Positions 33,858 to 44,630 of a DNA stretch of 64,000 nucleotides are shown one piece after another. This DNA comes from Isoetes taiwanensis. Lineage: Eukaryota > Streptophyta > Lycopodiopsida > Isoetales > Isoetaceae. Each line of letters starts with the position of its first letter. Within the stretch, counting starts at the first letter, position 1. The translations under genes and the position numbers were made by a program. Location of the stretch: positions 20,218,501-20,282,500 of the forward strand of contig JAJEKV010000017.1 in NCBI GenBank assembly GCA_021234155.1, given 5' to 3'. Below the pieces are notes generated by a model. The model was not told the origin of the DNA, did no database searches, and saw only the letters and a program-made list of their open reading frames with translations.

Positions 33858-34982
33858 TTATGTAAAGGATATAGAATCAGCAAGAATGTCACGAAGCTTT
33901 TGAGCATAAGCTTTAGCAAAGATCCTGTAAACAGAGGACAACAAGGTAATGGGACGCCAATCAGAAATTGAAGAAGGCTCCTTACACTTGGGGATGAGGG
34001 AGATGCAGCCCGAATTAAGGAGCTTATCCAGTCGTCTTTGTCTCTTGAAATCCAAAAAAGCATTATAGACATCCTCACCAAGCCAGTGCCAATACTTCTG
34101 AAAAAACTCGATAGGAATACCATCAATTCCAGGGCATTTACCTTGCTTCAAAAGAGATGTAGCATCCGCCAAATCATTGAGAGTGATCTCAACTTCCAGA
34201 CTAGCCTTTTGCTCTTTAGAGACAATAGGGTGAACATTTGCAAGCAATGCCTCTTGAAAATCCTGCTGAAAGGGAAGACAACGGGCCGCAAAGAAGCCAG
34301 AGAAATGATGATGCACAAAATTCTTGAGCTCGTCTGGGTCAGAAATAAGAGAACCATCAGGAACTTCGAGCGACACCAAAGCGGATGCTTGTCTCCTGGC
34401 CCTTGCGGCTCTGAAGAAGAAACTCGTACAACGATCTCCCTCCTTGAACCATTGCAGTCCAGCTTTAAAGCGAGCCTGGTGAACCTGCTCAGACTCCATT
34501 TGTCGAATGTTTGCCAGAATTTGCTTCTCCATTTGGCCATCCGAAGGAAAACTTGATCTACATGCCACTAATTGCTGATAAAGTTCCATTAAGACCCCTC
34601 GATTTGCAGTTGCATGTTCACGACCCCAGCCTTTAGCAAAGGACTTTACTGCAGCAAGCGCATCAACAATACCTGCCATCCCTTTCTGTCTAGAAAATGC
34701 AGACGACCAAGCTTGTCTGCAACGGGCCTGGAACTCCGCATCCTTCAAGAAAGAGACATTTAACTTGAAATAAGTTCTAGTCCTACTATGTGCCATATTC
34801 AGAGCAGAAGAAAAGCTTTGTGGATTGTGATCTGAAATAGAACTATCCAGCACGTTTTTGCGAAAGAAAGTGGGCATGCAACCAGCTGCCAAAGCATTAT
34901 AGTACCCCCTATCATGTCTTGCATATGCCCTTCCATCGCCGTAACCAGCCATTGCACCAAGTGAAGCCGGGTCCTCGCCCAC
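33858..34982 (-). pseudogene. L1 ORF2 endonuclease end, linker and start of reverse transcriptase
   Basis: The frame begins with the end of the endonuclease domain (SDHNPQSFSS, the S-D-H motif). It then has the helical linker with WFKEGDRCTSFFF (the 'W-x-x-x-G-D-x-N-T-x-F-F' motif of plant L1). It enters the RT domain at KCPGIDGIPIEFFQKYWHW and SDWRPITLLSSVYRIFAKA. It breaks off before the catalytic Asp, which is in the next piece at 33,785. Confidence 0.9.
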
Positions 34983-34991
34983 TTCTCGCAG

Positions 34992-35510
34992 TTAAGATCT
35001 TGCATTAGGCGTTGCCATTGTTCGTGTTCGAAACCTTGAACCCCTGCCACACCTGTCGGCCTCAAGTTCAACCATGTTGAAGTCCCCCACTAGTAGCCAA
35101 GCCACATGAGCACCCAACCTAACCATTTTGTTTCTCAGTGTAGCCCAAAGTGCACCCCTTTGACGATGTCTATTTTGAGCATAAACATTCACAAGCCCCC
35201 ATTCTTGTCCATTGTCAAACCACTTGATAATGATCCAAAGGGCCAAACCTCGCTCACCTCGAGTGAATGTGACTGCTATGTCATGCTTCCATGCAGTGAG
35301 AACTCCTGCCTTTGCTGAGTCTGCTGCAGCTACAAGGACATTATATTGCCTTCCAACTACTGAAGCAACTTTTTGCATATCATCTTTCTTACATTTATGC
35401 TCTTGTAGACAATAAAAATCTGAATTCAACCTAGCAAGAGCCATAGAAAGTCTGCTTCTTTTAGCCGGGGAAGAGGCAACACCCCTAACATTCCAAGAAA
35501 TCAGTTTCAT
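34992..35510 (-). pseudogene. L1 ORF2 N-terminus, AP-like endonuclease
   Basis: The frame opens with MKLISWNVRG and contains CLQEHK (catalytic Glu), GVLTAWK, VNVYAQN and LVGDFNMV (Asp-Asn), the ordered motifs of the endonuclease that nicks target DNA for priming. A frameshift near 35,000 separates it from the S-D-H motif. The ATG at 35,508-35,510 overlaps the stop of the preceding ORF1 frame as ATGA. Confidence 0.92.
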
Positions 35511-36710
35511 TGTGCAGAAGGGTCTGGTGGGCGATGCTCCAAATCCATAGAATCAGCATGAGCATGTAGCTCCTTTTCCACTTGGTCTGTCCAATTTTGT
35601 CTTGATGCCGCAGGGAGTGTTGTAATAATGGTGGCTGACGTAGGCTCAGGAGGAGGAATGTATTCAGAGATAGATGGTGGTGGTGCATAGGGATTCCTCC
35701 GTCGAGCAAGTCTCTTCATATGGGGAATGGACCAATCTGTTGATGAGGCCTCCAACCGCCCTGTTTACGCAAGTAACAGGCTAGTCCGGTCATGCTCATC
35801 AAAGAAAAGTGGGTAGAAGATGTGGTGGTGGGGGGGGTGAAGGAGGAGGAGCTAGAGGAGCAGAGGCAAGAGATACAGTGCTAGGAACAGAGGGAGCAGG
35901 AGGTATAGAATCAGGGGAAGCAGAGGAGGACACATGAATTGGAACAGAGGAAACGATGGGAATGGAGGGAGTAGAGCGCCTAGTACGATAGGATGAGAAG
36001 GCTTCTACATTTGGAAACATATTAGCAAGCTCAGGACCATTAAGAAGAGACAGGTTATATTTGAAGAAAAGGGGGCCACTTTTAACAACAACAGACTTTG
36101 GAAGAGAAGCATTGGCAGGAAGGGAGATACACACACGTGGACCATTGACAATAGAATGAGCAAGATGGACACCTAAGCCACTAGCAACCGCAATCATGAA
36201 GTCCGGGATTTGCATTTCAATAGGAAAATCCTCCAATGCGAACCAACATGGCATTCGAAGCGCGCCTGATTTGTTGGGCAAAAAGCCAGGGGTGTATACC
36301 TGATACAGAAGATAATGCCCCCACAAAGGATCCACTCCGCGCTCCACCAACTTATCAACTGCTATAGGTGAATCAAACATGATCAAGAAATAATGATTTT
36401 GCTTATCAAGAACCTTTAAAGACTCATGTTGAGGCAATCCCAATTTCTGAAGGTGTTGTTTCAGCCAAAAACCCATCCTTCTAAGATCAAGAAATTGACC
36501 AGTAAAGTGACAGACCACAGCATGAGAGACTAAATTTTGAACGCACTGTAAATGTGCGCCATGATCAATTTCAACAACTGGAACTCCAGCCTGAGCAAAT
36601 GCATTAGAACACTCTTGCGCCTCATAGAACACATTCTCATGCGGAAGCTTACTGTGATACGTTGTTGACATCAAATATTTGCTAATAAGCCATTTCACAG
36701 GAATAATCAT
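35507..36710 (-). pseudogene. L1 ORF1 (DUF4283-like RNA-binding protein)
   Basis: The 303-residue frame 35,799-36,710 has VVCHFTGQFLDLRRMGFWLK, LFLIMFDSP-like and VDPLWGHYLL segments and PCWFALEDFPIEM, a pattern seen in the DUF4283 part of plant L1 ORF1. A Ser/Pro-rich tail ends PPSPPPPPH. A second frame (35,507-35,755) continues with the same Pro/Ser character and ends in TGA overlapping the ORF2 start, so ORF1 probably once reached that point and a frameshift near 35,760-35,800 split it. Confidence 0.75.
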
Positions 36711-36715
36711 ATTTG

Positions 36716-39700
36716 CTAATAATCATATTTGCACAGGAAGGAATGATATCATTTCGAAGCATATATGTGGAAGTTAGAAAATGACCTTTCAGATCATAGT
36801 TTCAAATGATGGTGCAGTATTGCTCATCTTTTTGTATGTTCTCTTTGTTGGTATGGAACTTGCCATCAGTTTAAGATTTCCCTCAATAAAGATGAGAACC
36901 AAGAACTGGGCATTTTCTATCGTTGTGATGATTGGGTTGTAGGTAATTAGCTACTCTAATCCTCTGTTTAAAGGTAAAAACGTTTTATTGCCACACAAGA
37001 AGAAATCGTCCTGCTTTGCATTAAACTGTGCCAGCTTTTGGACTAACGATGTTTAGCAGACAAGTATATGAAGGTGCACAGGTTTAGGTTCAGATTCAGA
37101 GGCAGTTGTGTATATATTGAAAGAATGCATGCTTGCTTATTAGGCTTGTAAGAATATGTAGTGCATAGGATTCGTGTCCATGTTTTAAAAGAATGTACAG
37201 ATATGTGCTATACATATTTTGAAGCATATTATGCAATGCGATATGATCTTGAGTCTGCCATTTATGGCAGGGGGTTCAAGTCCCCTCTTTTGCATCATTG
37301 TTTCTGATTTACCTGTATGTTGACTCCTGCCAATGGTTTATAAATCTTATGGTGACGTGGAAATGGCAGCTTGACCCCATCATGGAGTCAACGAACGGTC
37401 CAGAATGCTATGCGAGGAATAATAGAAGGAATAATGCTATATATCAATCAAATTATATTCGCCCGATTTGGGTTAGACTCCCAAGGACTGGAAACCTCCC
37501 CCATTTTCTTCTATGGAAATTTCCCCAGCTAACCTTTGAAGCCTAGGGAGGTTTCCACATGTGCTAACTTAGGGAGGTTTCCATAAAGTTTTCACTACAT
37601 ATATAAAGCAGTTTTGAATTTTCCATTGTTTTTGTCACATGTCCGATAGGACGCTGCCTTGTGGCGTGACGTTAAAATCTCTTCTTCTTCTTCTTCTTCT
37701 TCTTCTATTTTTTCTGCGCCGCAATCTACTCTAATGTTTGGATGCCACGTATTTTTCCGGACAGTCTTCTCCATCGAAGATCGACGCTTGGCGAATTCAA
37801 CCCCTCATGGCTCGATCTTTGAATCTACTCAGTCAAAGCTTAACCCCTTGCAAAGGAGTTGGATCGTAGACCCCATAGCAAACCCACGGCGACAAGCATG
37901 AGGGGCGCAGTAAGTGGCGCATTCAAATCTTTATGTGCATGTGATTCCAAGATGGTGATCGCAGTTCCGGTTTCTGTCTACAGATAGATTTTTTCCCCGC
38001 CCCATTTTCGCTGCTCGGATCTACTACTCTAAGTCTAAAAGGCAATTGCTCAAGCTTTGGTTTACGAGATGGTATTTTGTACCCAATGATTTCAATGATT
38101 TCTCATATTTGCAAAAGATGAAGCGCTCACAAGCCGGATACCAAGCCTGCTCCAAAGATTGAAATTTGTGAGGGAACAGAGGTAAGAATCCTTACTAGAT
38201 CCCACCCGACCATTGATTTTGCATTCAAGGCGATTCTTCGATTGGGGCAACCGAAAAGAAACATTAACAAGTAAAAGCTCCAACCAACAAAAAAAAGGGA
38301 GAAAATTATGAGGCTTTGATTCCGAAGCTATAGCAGCTCAAAATTGGAGGCCCCTTCGGGCAATAGAACGGCAATGCATGTTTTGTGCGCCTTTTCGCTA
38401 CGATCATGCTCTCTCGAACCAAGAGATACTCCGCCCAATAAATATTCGTGTGATATCACACGCCGTGTGGTAGATATTGCCGTAGATATTTCATTTATAG
38501 CTCTTAAATCTATACGCCTTTTATTCTCGAGAAAAGACACAAGGGTCTTTTTCATTAACACATTCCTTTGGTTAAATCTGAAGCCAAGATGTTTGGGCTA
38601 TGCCGTATTTGGGAAATTTTATGATACCTACGGAAATCCGGACCATGCAAGCAGATGCCATTGTGGAGGCTAGAATTGCAGCTTTAGAGCCATTTTTTTT
38701 GCTATCAATCTATGTATGATTTTTGCAAAATGCAGCTAAATTTGCTATCATTTTTTAATTTTGGAAAGAATCCACATTCAAAAACCACTCACTTTCAATT
38801 CTATAGAACCCCAATCACCAGTGCCTGCATCAAACATACATGCAGAGAAACGAATGAGCTTTATTATTATTATTTGCAGACAAGTTTAGAACCTGGATCA
38901 TTACTGCTACGTGAATGTGGACATGTCTATTTGTTGCTTTTCTATGTCTAAGATAGAGAGTTGAGATGTAAAATAGTTTGCATCAAGTTTTTTCTTTGTT
39001 TCCTATTCATAAATGAATGATTGATAATGATATTTGTATTTATGATCACATGTAAGTGAGCATGATTCATTTATGTAGCGCTGATTCCGGTGGTTCTAGA
39101 GATTATTATTGCTAGCAATGTAGACCTATGTTTAATCTTCAGAGTTCTTTTCTCACTTAGTTTTTTTATCACTTCTGAAGCAGATAGAAACTTCAAGCCA
39201 TGGATTTTCTTATATATATGACACAGTTAGCTTTGTTCTGAGTAATGTCTGGCAGGCTTTGTAGAATCTACCTTAGTTGCATCAAATTTCTTGCACTAGA
39301 TATTGATAACCTTAGAATAACATATGTATCTTGAAAACATGGAGCAACGGCCTAGAGGAATGGTGTACAATTAGCTCAATTCCTTCCATGGAATGAAATT
39401 GCATTGCATCTTCAACCAACGGGTGTTGAATGAGACCCACATCTATGATCTCTATAACAGAAAGCTATTATGATGCTCTAGAATGCAAAATACAAATGTG
39501 GAAGTCGATTGGTAAATTTTGTACTTATTAAGCATTTATACATTTGTTTGAATTTTTCTCACTAGAGTTCTTATTACATCCCACTTCAAATCCGCAATCC
39601 AGCAAGTGAAAACAAGCAATTTGGGTGCTTAAATAGATAGTTGTACTTCTTAGAAACGTTAATCCCAACAAGTGATGTTCCCTTTCCTCTTCAATTTCTC

Positions 39701-39875
39701 TATTTAATATTTTTAGAGACATACAATATTGAGGCGATCAACATGGTGCACATGATGGAGGTGAAAATAAGTGCATTTAAATCAACCTCATCTACGAGCT
39801 ATAGCTTAATACGCTTCAGTTGCAAGGCATATCGATTTGCCTTTTTTATTTGTTTCTTATTACTGAAAGGCGGTT
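36716..39875. other. Gene-poor DNA; (CTT)n microsatellite
   Basis: No gene seen. It holds the (CTT)n tract at 37,678-37,706 and a short inverted motif GGAAACCTCCC / GGGAGGTTTCC between about 37,490 and 37,580, possibly a small MITE. Only unsupported short ORFs otherwise. Confidence 0.45.
37678..37706. repeat. (CTT)n microsatellite
   Basis: About nine consecutive CTT units. Confidence 0.9.
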
Positions 39876-40085
39876 CTGGATGTATGAAATGTTTTTGATG
39901 TAAAAAGGTTCCTGGATGACTGTAAACATTGATGATGCATAACTAGATGTATGAAACACTTTTGATGTTAAAAAGGTTTGTGGGCGACTGTAACCATTGA
40001 TGATGCATAACTGGATGTATGAAATGCTTTTGATGTTAAAAAGGCTTTTGGACGACTGTAAACATTGATATTGTGTAACTAAGTA
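39876..40085. repeat. 67-68-bp tandem repeat, three copies
   Basis: CTGGATGTATGAAAT-type starts occur at 39,876, 39,943 and 40,011. Each is followed by TTTTGATGTTAAAAAGG and a GACTGTAAACATTGATGATG segment. Confidence 0.85.
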
Positions 40086-41061
40086 TATCTTTTGCATACC
40101 ATTTAGTCCCTTGAACTTTGAACTAGAAATCTCGAGAGACCCCTCCATGTGAATTATATCTATATCCATTAGAGGATGCATTGTTTTAAACTGTTTATCG
40201 TATAGTTGTGTGCTACATTTGAGGACGTATTGTTTAAACAATTTATCGTACATTGGAGATATTGTTAGTTTTAATAAAATAGTGCCTTAAAAATGAATGG
40301 AAGTTTTTGGGTTGCCCGAAGGGCAAAGCCTAGGGAAGCTTGTGATGTTTTATCAATATGCTTTGAATATATGGTATGAATGGTATAGATTAATGTGTTG
40401 TAAGGAATAAGAAGAGAATATTCCAAATGGAGGGTGAGAGATAGTAACAAAAAAACGGATGCAATTTGCAGTTTATTTCCTAAACGGGCTCGATCGAATG
40501 TGTCAAAACTTGCAGACTGCATGAACTTAAGGCCTGATGGACTGGAAAGAATGAGTTGCAGCTTCCGAACCTGAGAAAAAAGGAAAAGCGGGGTATTCTG
40601 TCATCAATGAAAAGGGTAAGCTTCTATCAGAACACCAAGAAAAGAGTTCTAAGGGACCCCCTTAGCACCCATTTATGTTCCAAATCATCAGAAGAGTTTT
40701 TCAAGGCATTCCAACTGCAGGCTATTACTCTAGTTGATTAACATTATGCTGCCTTCCTTTTTCTCTCTAGGGAGAACGCAGATGAAGAATTCACCGTTAG
40801 GTTCCCAAGTTTGAAAAAGATGAGGAGCTTAGATAGCTTATAGATTTTAATGAGTTTTCTATTAGAAGAAATGTAAATATTGGCAATCAGACTGAATGGT
40901 AGATTAATAAAGAATTTAGGGGAATGGGTCAAGGATTGGTTATGGGGTGCGGCTTTTATTTTCATCGTTTTCTGTTCATGAATCCATGGATGTCATGCTC
41001 TAAAACCATATTTACAAAATCCTGCCCTGTTTAGGGTCTGTTTTGAACAAAAAAAATTATG

Positions 41062-41419
41062 ATCTATAAGACCTTGTCCGGGTCTGCACGAAAATGGGAC
41101 GCAGTGTTACTTCAGTTTTTCCTTTTACGGAAATCAAGCAGCCTTCAATTTGCTTGAGACGATGGAGGCACAAATTGCATCTAGATACTCATTCTACTTC
41201 AAATTTCTGTGGGTCAAGTATGAGTATGACCTATCATACACTGGCATATTTTCAGCGAATGGCGACATAGATATGCCTGGAGGCGGCGTTTTTCTATGTG
41301 CTTGTGGCGACGCCCCCAATATATACATTTCACGGACGTATACATACAGGGACTTCCCCCTCCCATGGCAATCAGCTCACCATGAGCAGGGCCCTCCGTC
41401 TAACTCGGACCATCCGTAG
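41062..41419 (+). CDS. Unrecognised aromatic-rich ORF
   Basis: The frame is open for about 119 codons up to 41,419, with methionine at about 41,162. It is rich in Tyr, Phe and Trp (SRYSFYFKFLWVKYEYDLSY) with a Gly/Cys segment (GGGVFLCACGD). I do not recognise it. No promoter or splice context is evident and its right end runs toward a probable gypsy LTR, so it may be a chance ORF. Confidence 0.2.
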
Positions 41420-41429
41420 AGAGATGCCC

Positions 41430-42966
41430 GGGTGAAGGACACGGAGGTGTCATTCGGCCCACGCCTTCAATGGGACTCCTAAGTTGCGAAGGCGTGAATA
41501 CATGTTAGCACACAAAGATAAATCATATATAAATAACCACCAATGAAGGGTGGCACATCCATCCAAGTACTAGCGGCAAAGAAGATGCATCTAATCCTAA
41601 GGAAAACACCCCAAACCCCGTGTTCTACCCCGGTTGGACTCGCGGAAGATGGACCGACGGCTCGGTCTCAAGAGATCAACAGATGCAGGTATAACATGGC
41701 GTTATCGGCATAGAACATCGGGCTATGGTTGTCCACTCCATCCGCCCCTCCCGTGCACACTTTGCGGATGGGTCGATTCATGCTATGGCATCACTATAGC
41801 CTTCAGGAGGAGACGCAGACTCAAGGCATCACCCTTCGAGCCGCGCCAGGAGTTCATGAAGCCCTAGTCCGATGAGGCAGTCGGGGAAGTGTCCCCTTCC
41901 GGGATCGCGCAGTGGTTCCATGGGTGAGCTAGAGAATACGTGCCGCATCGTGCCCCCCCGTGATGCACGACTTACTCACCCTAAATCTACTCAAAGTGCA
42001 AGGTGCCCCATACGGGTCACACCTCTACACCTGTGGAGTGTCGGACCCATACGGCCCTCTATGTGACCGGCCATCGGGCCTAGCCCACTGTAGGAGTCTC
42101 GGGGAGCCTTTTATGTTCATGCAAGACCCCACCCCCACTTCACCCACTGCGTCCCTTTTCTCGGGTGCTAAGCCATTCCATAGCATTTACGACCCGGTCT
42201 CCTCGTACAGTAATGGCCGCATCTAATGGGAAATACAGGGGATCAACCTAGGAGCATACTACTAAACATGGCTCAGAGGTCTCTATCCCCCTTAATTCCC
42301 CATTTCGTGAGTAATACTATACAAAGGACTATCAATCCATCCTTTAAGAGCAAGACCGTAATCGAGATAAAGAGAACTCACCTTTGCAATCAAGGGTTAG
42401 TTCCTACAAGTAAAGCAACGAGAGAAACGAAAAGAAATGAACACAACAAGTGCCCAACAGGGGCGCTACTCTAGAACATGAAGCTATACTAACCACCCAC
42501 CTGAGTTCCTGCTGGATCCATTGTCATTTGGTACTTCCATCTTCCCTGGACTTGGCGCTCAGCACTGGACACGCAGGTAAGTTAGGCGCTTAGCAAGGGT
42601 AGGCGCTCAGCTGCTGCTCCTCCTGGTCGATTTGCTGAAGGGTGCCTGGCTGCTGCTCCTCCTCCTCCATCTCCAATTGCTCCTAATTCGAATTGGGGCA
42701 AATGGGGGGTGCAAAACCCCAATTTGGGTCCCAAGTTAGTAACTCTCCCTTGTCCAATCGATTTGGGCCAGGGTATTTTAGGCCCTTTTAATATTAGATT
42801 AAGCCCTAAATTCGAATTAGGGTTTAAGGTTAGGTTTCAATTATTAACATAGCTAACCTTAGCTTATGAATAATTAATGTGCCATTAATTATTCATAGTG
42901 ACGTGTCACATATTTATACTTAAAAAGGCATATAAATATGTGGAACGTCACATTCTCCCCACCTTA
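41430..42966 (-). mobile_element. Probable Ty3/gypsy LTR end with polypurine tract (minus strand)
   Basis: On the minus strand, AGGTGGGGAGAA (42,953-42,964) is followed directly by TGTGACGTTCC, the usual polypurine-tract/LTR junction of plant gypsy elements, putting the LTR edge at 42,952. The preceding minus-strand peptide SLDAEDIITFKVGRM resembles the tail of such pol genes. A minus-strand TATA-like TTATTTATATATG lies near 41,525. The left LTR edge could not be fixed, and no intact pol sequence follows on the right, so only an end of an element is present. Confidence 0.5.
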
Positions 42967-43333
42967 AAAGTGATGATGTCCTCAGCATCAAGACTACTCT
43001 TGCTGTGGGCAATACATCGTAGATTGGAAGGAAGTCTCCCCTCCTTAAAAGAGATAGCGTGAGATTATAGGTCACACAGACTTTGTCATGTTCAAAGTGA
43101 TTAAGTTTGAAATGACTTGTAATGTGCAATTTATAACTCTGGGATATAGAAGGTAGAGGTATAGATTAGACCTGATGATTGCCTAGGATTGTCAAAAGTG
43201 AACAGTCAAGGTGTGTGGAAGTCTCACTGTTTTCAGAGTATAGCTAATTTTGAATTCATTCTTTCTATACACACGTGCAATTGATTATATATTATGGACA
43301 GGTATAGACACAAGCAACTTCTATTTGTTCTTA

Positions 43334-43583
43334 TTCACACGGGGGGTTACTCCGGGCAACGAGAGCTGTCGGATGGGCATATTTGCCCTTTATTCCAAGA
43401 TCTGGACCGTACAAAGCGATCCTCGTTTGTGGGGTATGCGTGTACAAGTTTTTGTATACTGTATATTAAGATTTGCAAAATACTATAAGGTTTGAGAGAA
43501 TGTACTTAATGGTGTTAATTTTGTACATGTATTGTAAATATATTTTTAGAGCTCTCGCTGCCCTACGTAACCCCCCGTGTGAA
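43334..43583. mobile_element. 250-bp MITE with about 34-bp inverted repeats
   Basis: The ends start TTCACACGGGGGGTTAC and match in reverse complement, continuing through GGGCA(A/G)CGAGAGC with a short mismatch. TA flanks both sides (43,332-43,333 and 43,584-43,585), consistent with a TA-targeting Tc1/mariner-type MITE. There is no coding capacity. Confidence 0.8.
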
Positions 43584-43585
43584 TA

Positions 43586-44421
43586 TGCACCCAAACCAAA
43601 GGGGGTTTAAGGGGGATTTTAATTTAAATGTGTCAAATGCAATGGTTAATGTTAATAATGTTAATGGTAGTTGTGTGTTGATTGTTATATTAAAAAAAAT
43701 TTTGGGCCCTTCGGGCCCTAACTAAGGCAGAAAGAAAATGGGAAAATCTTCCACCTAACATCGAGAAATGAAGAAACATCCATTCAGCACTATTACAAGT
43801 TCAAACACCATATACATAAATTCTTGCTCAACAAGCAATAGAATGTGAAAAAACATATCTCATAGAAATCTTTGCCGTAGTAGGACTTTGAAGAAACCAA
43901 GCTAAATAATAATGATGCAGAACAACATTTCCACGCAACAATAAACAACTGTGTGTGTTGTGGTGGCACACTGACTCTATGGTAAAAGGTACAGGATCAT
44001 TATATAACTCAGTAGGAATTTGTAAAGGATTATCTTCTTGCTGGTCCAAGCTTAGTCTTTCATCCAAGCTTACTTTGCAAGTACTGGCTATGGTGTCATT
44101 CTGATCAAGCGTGTCAGCAGCATCAGAAAATGTTTCACAAATGAGCCACCATGTCCACCATTTCTGCGTGTGCAAAGGGACCTTATAGGTGCATTGAAAT
44201 CTAACCTTCCTTGGTCTTCCTCTGTTTCTTCTTCTTGGTTAAATTGCTCCATCGAACTGCCTAATAAATCGGCTTTATTTCTGCATAAATAAAAATAAAA
44301 CAGAGGACTTACATTAGGTAGAGAGGAAGACGTACTGAAGGAGAAATTTGGGACTGATTGCTCTGCTTCTTGCTGCATTTTTCTTCTGAGTGGGCCATTG
44401 AATGCTGGAGTACTCATTCCG
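43586..44421. other. No gene supported
   Basis: Short minus-strand ORFs (43,828-44,175 and 44,088-44,435) have no domain. They may be degraded sequence downstream of the LRR remnant. Confidence 0.4.
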
Positions 44422-44630
44422 TCAATTGTGACCAATGCTTAAGGCCTCAAGCTGTCCAAGAAAGCTTATCTTATAAGGAATGCCTCCAAGAAAGTTATTG
44501 TCGTTCAAGTTTACTAGCCTAAGGTTGGACAAGCTAGCCAGAAAATGTAAAGTTCCATTGAAGCGATTGATCTAAGGCTTCGGCAAACAAGAGCATCAAG
44601 CTTCCCCAACTCGCTCAAAAATGAGGATTA
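44422..44630 (-). pseudogene. LRR receptor-like gene fragment
   Basis: The minus strand reads FLASLSNLRLVNLNDNNFLG followed by GIPYKISFLGQLEALSIGHN and a stop at 44,422-44,424. This is one to two plant-type leucine-rich repeats (L-x-x-L-x-x-L-x-L-x-x-N-x-F-x-G-x-I-P). Before a frame change, LSELGKLDALV near 44,580-44,625 looks like a preceding repeat. No kinase or membrane segment is recognisable nearby, so this is a relic of a receptor-like protein or kinase gene. Confidence 0.7.

Larger units (their letters stand above)
31641..36715 (-). mobile_element. L1-type LINE, near full length, broken
   Basis: A T-run at 31,641-31,664 is the poly-A tail read from the other strand. Upstream, on the minus strand, come ORF1 (36,710 to about 35,507) and ORF2 (35,510 to about 31,815) with endonuclease, reverse transcriptase and a C-terminal zinc knuckle in the L1 order. 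Several frameshifts and two gaps break ORF2. I could not find a target duplication, so the 5' end near 36,715 is approximate. Confidence 0.9.

Noticed and set aside
37244-37300. tRNA-like T-arm GGGGGTTCAAGTCCCC
   Set aside because: No matching acceptor, D-arm or anticodon stem can be built around it.
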